DNA of 64,000 bases from Bradyrhizobium_A sp052115025 (lineage in GTDB: Bacteria; Pseudomonadota; Alphaproteobacteria; Rhizobiales; Xanthobacteraceae). Positions within the stretch are counted from its first letter, which is position 1. Each line of letters begins with the position of its first letter. This document shows, piece after piece, positions 42,923-51,783 of this stretch. The translations under genes and the position numbers were made by a program. Under the pieces are notes generated by a model. That model did no database searches, was not told the DNA's origin, and saw only the letters and a list, made by a program, of their open reading frames with translations. The stretch is taken from NCBI RefSeq assembly GCF_052115025.1, contig NZ_JBFRFW010000001.1, forward strand, positions 186,001 through 250,000, written 5' to 3'.

Positions 42923-43816
42923 TTAGCGGGTCGCGGCCGAAAACCGCTCCACCAGGAAATCGATGAACAGCCGCACTTTGAGCGCGAGATGCCGGGTCGG
43001 CGGATAGATGGCGTAAAGCGTCAGCGGCGGCGCCCGATAGTCCGACAGCACCTCCTGCAGCTCCCCGCTGTGCAGCGCCGCGTTCGCAATGAAGACCGGC
43101 AGCAGCGCGACCCCACGCCCGCCGACCGCGGCATCGCGCAACACCTCGGCATTGTTCACGCACAGCGTCCAGGGCGGCTGGATCCAGTGATCGCCGTCCT
43201 TGCCGCTCAGCTTCCACTGGTTGCCGGTGGAGAGATAGCCGTAGGTCAGGCAGTTGTGCTCGCGCAGATCGCTGGGATGCCGCGGCATGCCATGCTTCGC
43301 CAGATAATCTGGCGACGCGCACACCGCGCGATCGATCGGCATGATCTTGCGCGCGATCAGGCTGGAAGCTTCGAGGTCGGCGATGCGCAGCGTGACGTCG
43401 AGACCGTCCTGCACCGGGTCGACCTGCTGGTCGCTGAGCACGAGCTGGATGCGCAGGTCGGGGTAGCGCACCATGAAGTCGGCGATCGCCGGCCCGAGCT
43501 GCAGCGTGCCGAACGACATCGGTGCGTTGACCCGCAGCAGGCCGCGCGGTGTCGCCTGCAGGTCGGCGACCGCCTGATCCGCAGCGTCGAGATCGCCAAG
43601 GACACCGAGCACCCGTTCGAAATAGGCCTGGCCATTCTCGGTCGGGCTGACATGGCGCGTGGTACGGTTGAGCAGTTGCACCCCGAGGTCGTTCTCGAGG
43701 TCGGCGATGTACTTGCTGACCGCGGAGCGCGACAGCCGCAGCGCCCGGCCCGCCTCCGAGAAGCTGCCGTGTTCGACCACCTTCACGAAGGCCCGCAGCC
43801 CTTCCAGCTTGTCCAT
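42923..43816 (-). CDS. LysR family transcriptional regulator (MhqR-like context)
   Basis: 297 residues from MDKLEGLRAFVKVVEHGSFSEAG (ATG 43816). The earlier start adds residues that lie in the divergent promoter. N-terminal helix-turn-helix with SRSAVSKYIADLEN, then the substrate-binding-like domain. It is divergent from a VOC ring-cleavage-type gene and an esterase gene, the set seen in quinone or electrophile resistance. It likely controls those two genes in response to a quinone-like compound. Confidence 0.9.
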   Translation of the reverse strand: MDKLEGLRAFVKVVEHGSFSEAGRALRLSRSAVSKYIADLENDLGVQLLNRTTRHVSPTENGQAYFERVLGVLGDLDAADQAVADLQATPRGLLRVNAPMSFGTLQLGPAIADFMVRYPDLRIQLVLSDQQVDPVQDGLDVTLRIADLEASSLIARKIMPIDRAVCASPDYLAKHGMPRHPSDLREHNCLTYGYLSTGNQWKLSGKDGDHWIQPPWTLCVNNAEVLRDAAVGGRGVALLPVFIANAALHSGELQEVLSDYRAPPLTLYAIYPPTRHLALKVRLFIDFLVERFSAATR

Positions 43817-43846
43817 GACATCCTCAACGATTGTCCTCGTTTTATA

Positions 43847-43858
43847 GACAGTAATGTC
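43847..43858. promoter_or_regulatory. Candidate LysR site in the 128-bp divergent region
   Basis: GACA-GTAA-TGTC, with ATTGTC repeated at 43830-43835 and 43871-43876. It lies between the lysR start (43816) and the VOC gene start (43945). Confidence 0.35.
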
Positions 43859-43944
43859 AAGCATTGCCAGATTGTCTTTAAAACAGCCCGGGCCAATATC
43901 TCCGCCAGACGAACAACGCACCTCAAGCGAATGGAGACGACCCT

Positions 43945-44883
43945 ATGTCTGGCATCCACCATGTCACCGCGATCGCTGGTAACGCTCTGCGAAACCTCGA
44001 CTTTTACACCCGCACGCTCGGCCTGCGGCTGGTCAAGAAGACCGTCAATTTCGACGATCCCGGCACCTACCACTTCTACTATGGCGACGAGGCCGGCCGG
44101 CCCGGCACCATCCTGACCTTCTTTCCGTGGGAACACGCGGCCGCCGGCCGTGGCGGGGTCGGCCAGACCCACCAGACCGCGTTCCGCGTCCCGGCGCGCT
44201 CGATCGGCTACTGGACCCACCGTTTCATCGAGAATGGTGTGACCTATGAGCCGCTGGAGAAGCGCTTCGGCGAAACCGTGCTCGCCTTCACCGATCCGGA
44301 CGGCATGAGCCTTGCGCTCGTCGGCGTCCCCGGCGCAGAGAACGAGGCCGGCTGGAGCGACGGCGAGGTGCCCGCGGAACACGCGATCCGCGGCTTCCAT
44401 GGCGTCACGCTGTTGCTCGACAGCGCCGCGAAGACCGGCGCGATCCTGACCGATGTGTTCGGCTTCAAGGAGACCGGCCGCGAGGGTTCGACCATTCGCT
44501 ATCAGGCGTCCGACGCTGCCGGCGGCATCGTCGACATCTACGAGGCGAAGGGTTTCCTGCCGGGACGGCTCGGCCGCGGCTCGGTGCACCACATCGCCTT
44601 CCGCGCGGCGGACGACGTTGAGGAAGCAGAGATGGCCCGCAAGCTGGTGCGCGACCACGGCATGCACCCGACCGAGCAGAAGGACCGCAACTACTTCCGC
44701 TCGATCTACTTCCGCGAGCCGGGCGGCGTGCTGTTCGAGATCGCCACCGACATCCCCGGCTTCGCCGTGGACGAACCGCTGGCCTCACTGGGCCAGGAAC
44801 TGAAGCTGCCGGCGTTCCTCGAGCCGCACCGCAAGGAGATCGAGAACGTGCTGCCAGCTGTTGGAAAGGCAAAGGCCGCGTAA
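43945..44883 (+). CDS. Glyoxalase/VOC ring-cleaving dioxygenase family protein (MhqO-like)
   Basis: 312 residues with two vicinal-oxygen-chelate modules: MSGIHHVTAIAGNALRNLDFYTRTLGLRLVKKTVNFDDPGTYHFYYGD and HAIRGFHGVTLLL. Metal ligands are likely the His of HHVTAI, a His in SVHHIAFRA and Glu in GVLFEIATDIPGF. This matches the YkcA/MhqO group, proposed to cleave or detoxify hydroquinones. The stop overlaps the next ATG (TAATG). LysR lies divergently upstream. Confidence 0.88.
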   Translation: MSGIHHVTAIAGNALRNLDFYTRTLGLRLVKKTVNFDDPGTYHFYYGDEAGRPGTILTFFPWEHAAAGRGGVGQTHQTAFRVPARSIGYWTHRFIENGVTYEPLEKRFGETVLAFTDPDGMSLALVGVPGAENEAGWSDGEVPAEHAIRGFHGVTLLLDSAAKTGAILTDVFGFKETGREGSTIRYQASDAAGGIVDIYEAKGFLPGRLGRGSVHHIAFRAADDVEEAEMARKLVRDHGMHPTEQKDRNYFRSIYFREPGGVLFEIATDIPGFAVDEPLASLGQELKLPAFLEPHRKEIENVLPAVGKAKAA

Positions 44884-45518
44884 TGTCCAAGCTGTCTTTC
44901 ACCCATCGCGTCGAGCCGGGTACCCGGCTCGACGCCCCTCCGCTGCTGCTGCTGCACGGCACCGGCGGCGACGAAAACGACCTGCTGCCTCTCGGCCGCA
45001 TGGTCGCGCCGGGATCGCCCCTGCTCTCGGTGCGTGGCCAGGTGCTGGAGCACGGCATGCCGCGCTTCTTTCGCCGTCTCGCCGAAGGCGTGTTCGATGA
45101 GGACGACGTGCGGCGCCGCGCCCATGAGCTCGCCGACTTCGTCGAGGCGGCCCGTGCGGAGTACGGCCTCGCGGCACCGATCGCGCTCGGCTACTCGAAC
45201 GGCGCCAACATCGCCGCGGCGGTGATGCTGCTGCGGCCGGGCGTGCTGGCCGGCGGCATCCTGCTGCGCGCCATGGTGCCGCTCGCGGATCCGCCGCACG
45301 CGGATCTCGTCGGCACGGCGGTGCTGGTGGCGTCCGGCCGGCGCGACCCGATCGTGCCCGCGGCCAACGGCGAACGGCTGGCGGCGATGCTCACGGCCGC
45401 CGGCGCTGATGTCGAACGGCAGGTGCTGCCGTCGGGCCACGAGCTGTCCCAGGCGGACCTGACGCTGGCGCGCAACTGGCTGGCGCAACGGCATATCCCG
45501 GCGCCCACCGGCGCCTGA
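44883..45518 (+). CDS. Alpha/beta hydrolase, phospholipase/carboxylesterase type (MhqD-like)
   Basis: 211 residues. Short serine esterase: oxyanion loop LLHGTGGDENDLLPLGR, nucleophile Ser in GYSNGAN, Asp in SGRRDPIVP and His in PSGHELSQAD, so the full catalytic triad is present, in contrast to the hydrolase-like gene at 13 kb. It overlaps the VOC gene (TAATG). The pairing with a VOC dioxygenase is the MhqO-MhqD arrangement, which suggests removal of quinone or catechol derivatives. Confidence 0.9.
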   Translation: MSKLSFTHRVEPGTRLDAPPLLLLHGTGGDENDLLPLGRMVAPGSPLLSVRGQVLEHGMPRFFRRLAEGVFDEDDVRRRAHELADFVEAARAEYGLAAPIALGYSNGANIAAAVMLLRPGVLAGGILLRAMVPLADPPHADLVGTAVLVASGRRDPIVPAANGERLAAMLTAAGADVERQVLPSGHELSQADLTLARNWLAQRHIPAPTGA

Positions 45519-45531
45519 CTCGAACAGCGCG

Positions 45532-45559
45532 ACGGCGTGCCCTCTCCAAGGCACGCCGT
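45532..45559. terminator. Terminator hairpin between esterase and amidohydrolase genes
   Basis: ACGGCGTGCC (45532-45541) pairs perfectly with GGCACGCCGT (45550-45559) around an 8-nt loop, followed by TGTTGCTG. It lies 13 bp after the esterase stop, in the convergent gap. Confidence 0.65.
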
Positions 45560-45607
45560 TGTTGCTGATGCCCCGCACTGCTGCCGCACCCTCACCTCGA
45601 AAGCGGC

Positions 45608-46858
45608 TTATACCGCCCGGGCCGCCTGCGGCACCGGCCGCAGCAGTTGCGCCGCCGGCCGCGAGAATGTCATCTCACCGTGGCGCAGACCAAACAGTGG
45701 AGCAGCGAGCGTTGCGACGGCCTCGGCCGGATCGGCCGCGTCCAACGCGACAAGGTGGGCCGGCGCGCCGATGGCGATGTCGTAGCCATCGAGCCGCATC
45801 AGCCGCGCGGGCGCCCTCGTAACCATGTCGAAGCAGGCCGTGAGCCCGGCGGGCGAGCCGATCTGCAGCACGTTGGCGTAGAGGTTAGCCATGCGCAGCA
45901 ACGAGCAGTCGCCGAACGGCGTGAACGGATTGAGCACGTTGTTGGTCGCCAGCGAACAGGTGACGCCGGCTTCAGCCAGACGGTGCAGCGGCGCCACCCC
46001 GCGCGGCACGCTGTGGCTGCGTCCCGCCCCCATCAGGAACAGATCGGTCGCCGGCAACGCCGTCAGTGCAACGCCGGCATTGGCGAGCCGCGCCGCGACG
46101 GCGGCGAGTTCTTCGGGCGGCAGTTCCGACAGCTTGGTGACGTGTCCTGCCGCAACACGGCCGCCCCAACCGTGACGCTCGGTCTGGCGGCAGACCTCGT
46201 CGAGATGCATCCAGGACGGATCAAGGTCGAAGTCGAGATGAAAATCGATGTCGATGTCGAACCGGCGGGCGATGTCGAAGATGCGCGCGATTTGCCCAGC
46301 AGGATCGCTGTCGGCATAGGGACAGCCGCCGATCAGGTCGGCGCCGCCGGCGCAGGCCTCGATCAGCAGGTCCTCCGTTCCGGGATCATTCAGCAATCCC
46401 TCCTGCGGGAACACACAGATCTGCAGATCGATCGCCCAGCGATAGGCCTGCCGCAGCGCATTGACCGCGCGAAAGCCTTTCAGCCCGATCCGCGGGTCCA
46501 CCTCGACATGGGTGCGCATCCGGTTGGTGCCCTGCAGGATCGCTTTCTCCAGCGTGCGGGCACCACGCCGGTAGATGTCGTCCTCGGTGAAGTCGCGCTT
46601 GGCCGCCGCGACCGCGGCGATCGCCTCCGTGAGCGTTCCGGTGTGGCAGACACAGCGCCCGCCCAGGCAGGCCTTGTCGAGATGAATGTGGCTATCAACG
46701 AAGCCTGGCGTGACGAGACGGCCATCGAGCGCAATCTCGCGCGCCTGCGCCGGAAGTAGCGGCGCGATCGCGGTAATCAACCCGCTGCGGATACCGATAT
46801 CGACCGGGCCCGGCTGTCCCGCCAGTGTCGCCTGCCGCAAAATGAGATCGAGGGGCAT
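45608..46858 (-). CDS. Amidohydrolase of the cytosine deaminase-like family
   Basis: 416 residues. The metal-dependent TIM-barrel amidohydrolase fold shows DSHIHLDKACL (HxH), RTHVEVD, DFHLDFDLDPS and a conserved AAGHVTKL. Near the C terminus, where CodA-like enzymes have a metal-binding Asp, the sequence is LATNNVLNPFTPFGDCS, so Asn stands at the expected Asp. The set suggests deamination or hydrolysis of a cyclic amide or N-heterocycle. It is 17 bp downstream of a three-gene ABC transporter operon in the same direction. It could process the imported compound. Confidence 0.82.
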   Translation of the reverse strand: MPLDLILRQATLAGQPGPVDIGIRSGLITAIAPLLPAQAREIALDGRLVTPGFVDSHIHLDKACLGGRCVCHTGTLTEAIAAVAAAKRDFTEDDIYRRGARTLEKAILQGTNRMRTHVEVDPRIGLKGFRAVNALRQAYRWAIDLQICVFPQEGLLNDPGTEDLLIEACAGGADLIGGCPYADSDPAGQIARIFDIARRFDIDIDFHLDFDLDPSWMHLDEVCRQTERHGWGGRVAAGHVTKLSELPPEELAAVAARLANAGVALTALPATDLFLMGAGRSHSVPRGVAPLHRLAEAGVTCSLATNNVLNPFTPFGDCSLLRMANLYANVLQIGSPAGLTACFDMVTRAPARLMRLDGYDIAIGAPAHLVALDAADPAEAVATLAAPLFGLRHGEMTFSRPAAQLLRPVPQAARAV

Positions 46859-46875
46859 GCCGTGGCTGTCCTTGT

Positions 46876-49374
46876 CTACTCGGCCGCTTCACTGTGGCCG
46901 AGGTAGGCCGCTTCAAGCGCCGGATCACCGGCGAGCTCCTGCGCCGACCCGACACGCACGACGCGACCGGCTTCGAGCACATAGCCGCGATCGGCAATCG
47001 TCAGCGCCAGCGCCGCCATCTGATCGACCAGCAGGATGGTGACGCCCTCGTCGCGCAGCTCGGCCAGGATGTCGAACAGCTCGTTGATCATGGCGGGCGA
47101 CAACCCCAGCGACGGCTCGTCGAGCAGCAGCACCCGCGGCTTCGCCATCAGCGCGCGGGCAATCGCCAGCATCTGCTGCTCGCCGCCGGACAACAGGCCG
47201 GCGCGGCTGTCGATACGCTGGCGCAACCGCGGAAAGCGATCGAGCACGGCTTCCGCCTCGGCGCGACGATCGATGCTACCGCGCGTATAGGCCCCGAGCA
47301 GAATGTTGTCGTAAACGCTGAGCTCCGGGAACACCTGCCGCCCCTCGGGCACCAGCGCGAGACCGGCATAGGCGATGCTGTGCGCCTCGCGCGTGCCGAT
47401 GCTGGCATCGTCGAGCAGCACGCTGCCGTCGATCGGGCGCAGCAGCCCGCTGATCGCCCGCATGGCGGTCGATTTGCCGGCGCCGTTTGCGCCGAGCAGC
47501 GCCACCATCTCGCCCTCGCGGATCTCGAGGTCGATCTCCTCGAGCACCGGCGCGGCGCCGTAGCCGGCCGACAGCCGGACGCAGGCCAGCACCGCGTCGC
47601 GCGAGCCATCCCAGGCACGCACCCGCGGGCGCGCACGCAGCCCGGCATCGCCGAGATAGGCCGCGAGCACGCGCGCGTCGCGACGCACCTCCTCGGGTGT
47701 TCCGGACGCGATGACCGAACCGGCGTCGAGCACCACCACATGATCGGAGATGCCCATCACCATCGCCATGTCATGCTCGACCAGGATCACGGCGATGCCG
47801 AGATCCGCGATCCGGCGCAGCAGTCCGCTCAGCACCACCTTGTCGGCACGCATCAGGCCGGCCGCCGGCTCGTCGAGCAGCAGGACACGCGGCCGCGTCG
47901 CCAGCGCCCGGGCAATCTCGACCAGCCGGCGGTCGACATGCGGCAGGTCGCCGGCCACAGCCTCCAGCGCGCCGCGATAACCGACGAAAGCCAGCAGCGC
48001 CTCCGCGCGATCATGATCCGCGGCCGCGGCAAACGCCGCGAACGGATGCCCGAGCCGGCCACGACGTAGCGCAACCAGCACGTTGTCGATCACGGACATG
48101 GACTCGAACAGCTGGGTCGTCTGATAGGTGCGGGTGATGCCGGCACGCGCCACCCGCCACGCCGGCACGCCTGCAAGCTCGGCACCGCCGAGCATGATGC
48201 TGCCGGTCTCGGGACGGTAGAAGCCGCTGATCATGTTGAGCACAGTGGTCTTGCCGGCCCCGTTCGGGCCGATGATGCTGGTCACTGCGCGCGGCCGCGC
48301 GGTGAGTGTCACACCGGACGCGGCGCGGATACCGCCGAAGGACAAGCCGATGTCGCGCACCACGAGGCTCGGCGCGTCGTCAGACATCTGCAGCAGTTCG
48401 CCAAGATCGATGCCGCGATCGCCGGCGACCGAGCGGGCCGCCCGCGGCATCAACCGCGCCAGCGACCCGATCAAGCCCTCCGGCGCAAGCCAGAGCACGG
48501 CCAGCAGCAGGACCCCGAACATCAGCAGGCGATACTCGGCGAGGCTTGAGAGCAGTTCGGGCAGCATCACGGTGACCACTGCGCCGACCAACGGACCGAA
48601 CACCCAGCCGGCGCCACCGATCATCACCGCCAGCAGGAACAGAATGGATTGCGAGAACGGAAACGAATCCGGCGCGATAAACATCATCAGCGGCGCGAAC
48701 AGCCCGCCGGCGAGCCCGGTGAACGCCGCTGACAGCGCGAACGCCACGGTCTTGATCACGACAGGGTTGAGCCCGAGCGAGCGCGCGGCGACCTCACTGT
48801 CCCGGACCGCGGCCATCGCCTTGCCCCAGCTGCCCACGGCGATGCGCGCGAAGATCAGCAGCCCAAGGCCGGCAAGGGCAACCGTCAGCAGCGCCATCTC
48901 CCGCTCACCGAACGCCACGCCGCCGAGCGACGGCGGCAGCAGGCCCATCAGGCCGTTCTGGCCGCCGGTGAGATCCTTCCACTCGATGATGGTGTGCTGG
49001 ACGATGAAGGCGAAGGCGATGGTGACCATCGCCAGATACGGCCCCTTCACCCGCAGCGCAGGCAGCGCCAGGAGGCCGCCAAGCGCCCCGGCCAGCAGTG
49101 TGGCCGCGACAAGCGCGAGCCAGAAATTCACGCCATGCAGGGTGAGGATGGCGACCGCATAGGCGCCGATGGCGTAGAACCCGACATGTCCCAGCGAGAT
49201 CTGGCCGCCGAGCCCGAGCAAGATGTTGAGGCCGACGCCGACGATCGTCGTCAGCGCCACCAGCGACAGCACGAGATGGGCATAGCCGGCGCTGCCCCAG
49301 GCAACGGCAAAACCAGCACAGGTGACCAGCAGGATGACTGCGGGAACAAGGAAGGAGGATCGGCTGTGCATCAT
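46876..49374 (-). CDS. LivM-LivG-LivF fusion: branched-chain-type ABC permease with two ATPase domains
   Basis: 832 residues. Residues about 1-325 are a LivM permease with several membrane spans (GLGGQISLGHVGFYAIGAYAVAI and ALRVKGPYLAMVTIAFAF). Residues about 335-585 are a LivG ATPase: Walker A GPNGAGKTT, Walker B VLLLDEP and VEHD. Residues about 595-832 are a LivF ATPase: GANGAGKST, LLSGGEQQMLAIARAL and LLLDEPSLGLSP. The LivG signature that is normally LSYGxQRRLEIARAL is LPHVDRRLVEIARAL, with the Gly and Gln lost. The ATG at 49374 overlaps the livH stop (TGATG). A GTG at 49377 is also in frame. With livH and the binding protein it completes the importer. Confidence 0.93.
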   Translation of the reverse strand: MMHSRSSFLVPAVILLVTCAGFAVAWGSAGYAHLVLSLVALTTIVGVGLNILLGLGGQISLGHVGFYAIGAYAVAILTLHGVNFWLALVAATLLAGALGGLLALPALRVKGPYLAMVTIAFAFIVQHTIIEWKDLTGGQNGLMGLLPPSLGGVAFGEREMALLTVALAGLGLLIFARIAVGSWGKAMAAVRDSEVAARSLGLNPVVIKTVAFALSAAFTGLAGGLFAPLMMFIAPDSFPFSQSILFLLAVMIGGAGWVFGPLVGAVVTVMLPELLSSLAEYRLLMFGVLLLAVLWLAPEGLIGSLARLMPRAARSVAGDRGIDLGELLQMSDDAPSLVVRDIGLSFGGIRAASGVTLTARPRAVTSIIGPNGAGKTTVLNMISGFYRPETGSIMLGGAELAGVPAWRVARAGITRTYQTTQLFESMSVIDNVLVALRRGRLGHPFAAFAAAADHDRAEALLAFVGYRGALEAVAGDLPHVDRRLVEIARALATRPRVLLLDEPAAGLMRADKVVLSGLLRRIADLGIAVILVEHDMAMVMGISDHVVVLDAGSVIASGTPEEVRRDARVLAAYLGDAGLRARPRVRAWDGSRDAVLACVRLSAGYGAAPVLEEIDLEIREGEMVALLGANGAGKSTAMRAISGLLRPIDGSVLLDDASIGTREAHSIAYAGLALVPEGRQVFPELSVYDNILLGAYTRGSIDRRAEAEAVLDRFPRLRQRIDSRAGLLSGGEQQMLAIARALMAKPRVLLLDEPSLGLSPAMINELFDILAELRDEGVTILLVDQMAALALTIADRGYVLEAGRVVRVGSAQELAGDPALEAAYLGHSEAAE

Positions 49375-50246
49375 CACACCTTGTTCACTGCTGCGCGGCC
49401 GAGCAGGCCATGCGGCATGGCCACCAGAGCCAGGATCACCACGCTGAAGGCGACGATCTGGGTGTAGCTCGAACCGAGCGACGCGGTGACCAGGGCCTCG
49501 ATCAGCCCATAGAGCAGACCGGCCAGTATCACGCCCCAGGCCGAGGTGATGCCACCGAGGATGGCGACGGCGAAAGCTTTGATGCCGAACAGCGTGCCCA
49601 TTTCGGAGTTGACGTTGAACAGCGGCGCGATCAGGAGCCCGGCGAGACCGGCCAGCACGGTCGACAGCGCGAACGACAGTGCCACCGTGCGGCGGACATG
49701 GATGCCCATCAGCCGCGCCGCGTCACGGTTCTGCACCACCGCGAGCAGCGCCTTGCCGCGGTAGGTGTGTCGCAGCACGAGATGCAACGCGAGTGCGATG
49801 CCGAGGCCGACGACCGGAATGACCATCTGCAGCGGATAGACGCCGGCGCCGAACAGCGTCACCGGCTTGACCGCCAGCGGCGAGGGAAAGCTGCGCGGCT
49901 CCTTGCCGAAAGTGAACAGCATCAGGTTGTCGAGGACGATGCCGCCGGCAACGGTGGCCATCAACCAGGCCTCCGACTTGCGTTTGACGAACGGTCGCAC
50001 CAGGAAGCGCTCCACCACGAGGCCGAACAGCGCGCACGCGGCCAGCGTGGCCGCGATCGCCAGCGGCATCGGCCAGCCCATGCGCAGCGCGAACAGATAG
50101 CCGAGCACGGCGCCCAGTGTCATCGACGAGCCCTGGGCAAAATTGACGGTGCCCGACAGCACGTAAGTGACATGGAAGCCGAGGGCGATCAGCCCGTACA
50201 TGCTGCCGAGCCCGAGCCCGGAAATGATGGATGAGGTGATCAACAT
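49374..50246 (-). CDS. livH: Branched-chain-type ABC transporter permease (LivH)
   Basis: 290 residues and about eight hydrophobic segments. LivH signatures: GLGLGSMYGLIALGFHVTYVLSGTVNFAQGSSMTLGA at the N terminus and FSTVLAGLAGLL and FAVAILGGITSAWGVILAGL in the second half. It is paired with the LivM domain of the fused downstream protein. It is separated from the binding-protein gene by a 118-bp gap with a strong hairpin. Confidence 0.93.
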   Translation of the reverse strand: MLITSSIISGLGLGSMYGLIALGFHVTYVLSGTVNFAQGSSMTLGAVLGYLFALRMGWPMPLAIAATLAACALFGLVVERFLVRPFVKRKSEAWLMATVAGGIVLDNLMLFTFGKEPRSFPSPLAVKPVTLFGAGVYPLQMVIPVVGLGIALALHLVLRHTYRGKALLAVVQNRDAARLMGIHVRRTVALSFALSTVLAGLAGLLIAPLFNVNSEMGTLFGIKAFAVAILGGITSAWGVILAGLLYGLIEALVTASLGSSYTQIVAFSVVILALVAMPHGLLGRAAVNKV

Positions 50247-50285
50247 GGAGCCCTGTCCGATCGGTTTGCCAGGTTCATCCTCGCC

Positions 50286-50319
50286 GCGTCATTTGCCGGG
50301 TTCGCCCGACAAATGACGC
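50286..50319 (-). terminator. Strong hairpin between livK-like and livH
   Basis: GCGTCATTTG (50286-50295) pairs perfectly with CAAATGACGC (50310-50319), with an inner GGG-TTCG-CCC. No T tract. Such stems after binding-protein genes usually protect the upstream message and lower permease expression. Confidence 0.6.
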
Positions 50320-50364
50320 CTGTTACGGGGATACGCCTCGCGCGAATGTTCAAACGGTATTCGC

Positions 50365-51552
50365 TCAGTTCGTCAGCGGCAGGATCTCGTCACCCTTGAA
50401 GTGGGTGAAGATGTAGTCGTCCGCAGACAGGGCGTCCTGATTCTGCGGCGAGAACGGCTTGGTATAGGTCTTGATCAGGCCGGCGTAGCTGTCGATGGCA
50501 TAGAAGCCATCGCGGACCTTGGGCCCTTCGGTCGAGCCGGCCTTGGCGATGGCGAGCGCAGTGAGATGGGCCGCATCATAGGCGTTGGCGATGCCCACCG
50601 CCGGCGTCACGTCGGCAAACGACTTGATCTCGGGATACTTTTTCTTCAGCGCCTCGAATACGGCCTGCGCCTTCGGGCTGGAATTGCCCGAGAAGCTAAA
50701 GGTCTGGATGAAATGCACCTTCTCGGCACTGGCGCCCGCCAGCTCGGTGAAGCGGCCACCCGACGGCCCCCAATGCGAAATCACCGGCACGTCCCAGCCC
50801 ATACGGTCGAGCGACTTCACGACCTGCGCAGAGGGCGCCACATTGGCGACCAGGAACAGCGCATCCGCGCCGGCTTCCTTCAAGCGGGTGAGCTGCGGCA
50901 CCACGTCGACGTCGGCGGTCTCGAATTTCTCAACGCCGGCGCTGCCGATCTTCTTGGCTTCGAGCGCAGCCTTGAGGCCCTTCTCATTGGACTCGCCCCA
51001 CGAGTTGTTAATCAGGATCAGCCCCGGTTTCTTGGCGCCGTATTTCTTGTCGGCATAGTTGACCAGTGCATCGTCGACCAGCGCGTCGACGGCCGACACG
51101 CGGAACACATAGTTCTCAGCGGCGCCGTTGCGGGTGATCGGCGTGCCCGCCGCCCACACACCGACGAACGGCATTTTCGCCTGGTTGGCGAACGGCACAA
51201 TGGCCATCGACACCGGCGTGTCGAGGCCGCCGAAGATCGCCGCGACCTGCTCACGCTGCGCCAACTCGCGGGCCGCGACCACGCCCTTGGCCGGGTTGCT
51301 CTCGTCATCGCGCACCACCAGCACGACCTTCTTGCCGAGCAGGCCGCCCTTGGTGTTGATCTCGTCGATCGCGACCGACAGGCCGCGCACGATGGCCTCG
51401 CCGGATTTCGCCGACTGGCCGGACATCGCCGCCACCAGGCCGAATTTGATGACATCGTCGGCGTGCGCCGTCGACAGAGTCATGATCGAGAGCGCGGCTC
51501 CCGCGGCCGCGAACAGATGCCTTCGGGAAATGGTGCGAGCGCGAAATGCCAT
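50365..51552 (-). CDS. ABC transporter substrate-binding protein (LivK/Leu-Ile-Val family)
   Basis: 395 residues with a Tat-like or Sec signal (SRRHLFAAAGAALSIMTLSTAHA). The periplasmic binding fold of the amino-acid/amide family is seen in KFGLVAAMSGQSAKSGEAIVRGLSVAIDEINTKGGLLGKKV, VVRDDESNPAKGVVAARELAQRE and VAAIFGGLDTPVSMA. Family ligands include amino acids, amides, urea and aromatic acids. The neighbouring amidohydrolase and amidases suggest an amide or N-heterocycle. It is first in the minus-strand transporter operon and divergent from an NTF2-like gene. Confidence 0.9.
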   Translation of the reverse strand: MAFRARTISRRHLFAAAGAALSIMTLSTAHADDVIKFGLVAAMSGQSAKSGEAIVRGLSVAIDEINTKGGLLGKKVVLVVRDDESNPAKGVVAARELAQREQVAAIFGGLDTPVSMAIVPFANQAKMPFVGVWAAGTPITRNGAAENYVFRVSAVDALVDDALVNYADKKYGAKKPGLILINNSWGESNEKGLKAALEAKKIGSAGVEKFETADVDVVPQLTRLKEAGADALFLVANVAPSAQVVKSLDRMGWDVPVISHWGPSGGRFTELAGASAEKVHFIQTFSFSGNSSPKAQAVFEALKKKYPEIKSFADVTPAVGIANAYDAAHLTALAIAKAGSTEGPKVRDGFYAIDSYAGLIKTYTKPFSPQNQDALSADDYIFTHFKGDEILPLTN

Positions 51553-51706
51553 TGCCTAACCCTCTGAGAAGAACCAGGACCTTCAAAAAGCAAGCGTCGT
51601 GCCAAATTGTATGCACTGATCGGACTGCAGAAATCGCCGACAAACCCCGGCCAGTCGCTGGAAAGCTGCGCAGCATTCGAGCAGCAGCGCCCATTGTTTT
51701 TGCATG

Positions 51707-51718
51707 ATCGTATACGAT
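51707..51718. promoter_or_regulatory. Candidate GntR (FCD) operator
   Basis: ATCGTATACGAT is a perfect 12-bp palindrome containing the yGTATACr core typical of FadR-type GntR regulators. It lies 65 bp before the NTF2-like gene and 154 bp before the binding-protein gene. A degenerate second copy, TTGTATGCA, lies near 51607. A GntR gene is at 52202-52969. Confidence 0.6.
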
Positions 51719-51783
51719 TTTTTGCTACATTGAATACGAAATTTCCAAGCCGATCGATCCACTCCGAACAACAGGCCCGTACG

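Noticed and set aside
51607..51783. Longer N terminus of the NTF2-like gene (start at 51607)
   Set aside because: The added 59 residues cover the AT-rich promoter and the GntR palindrome and do not resemble the family.
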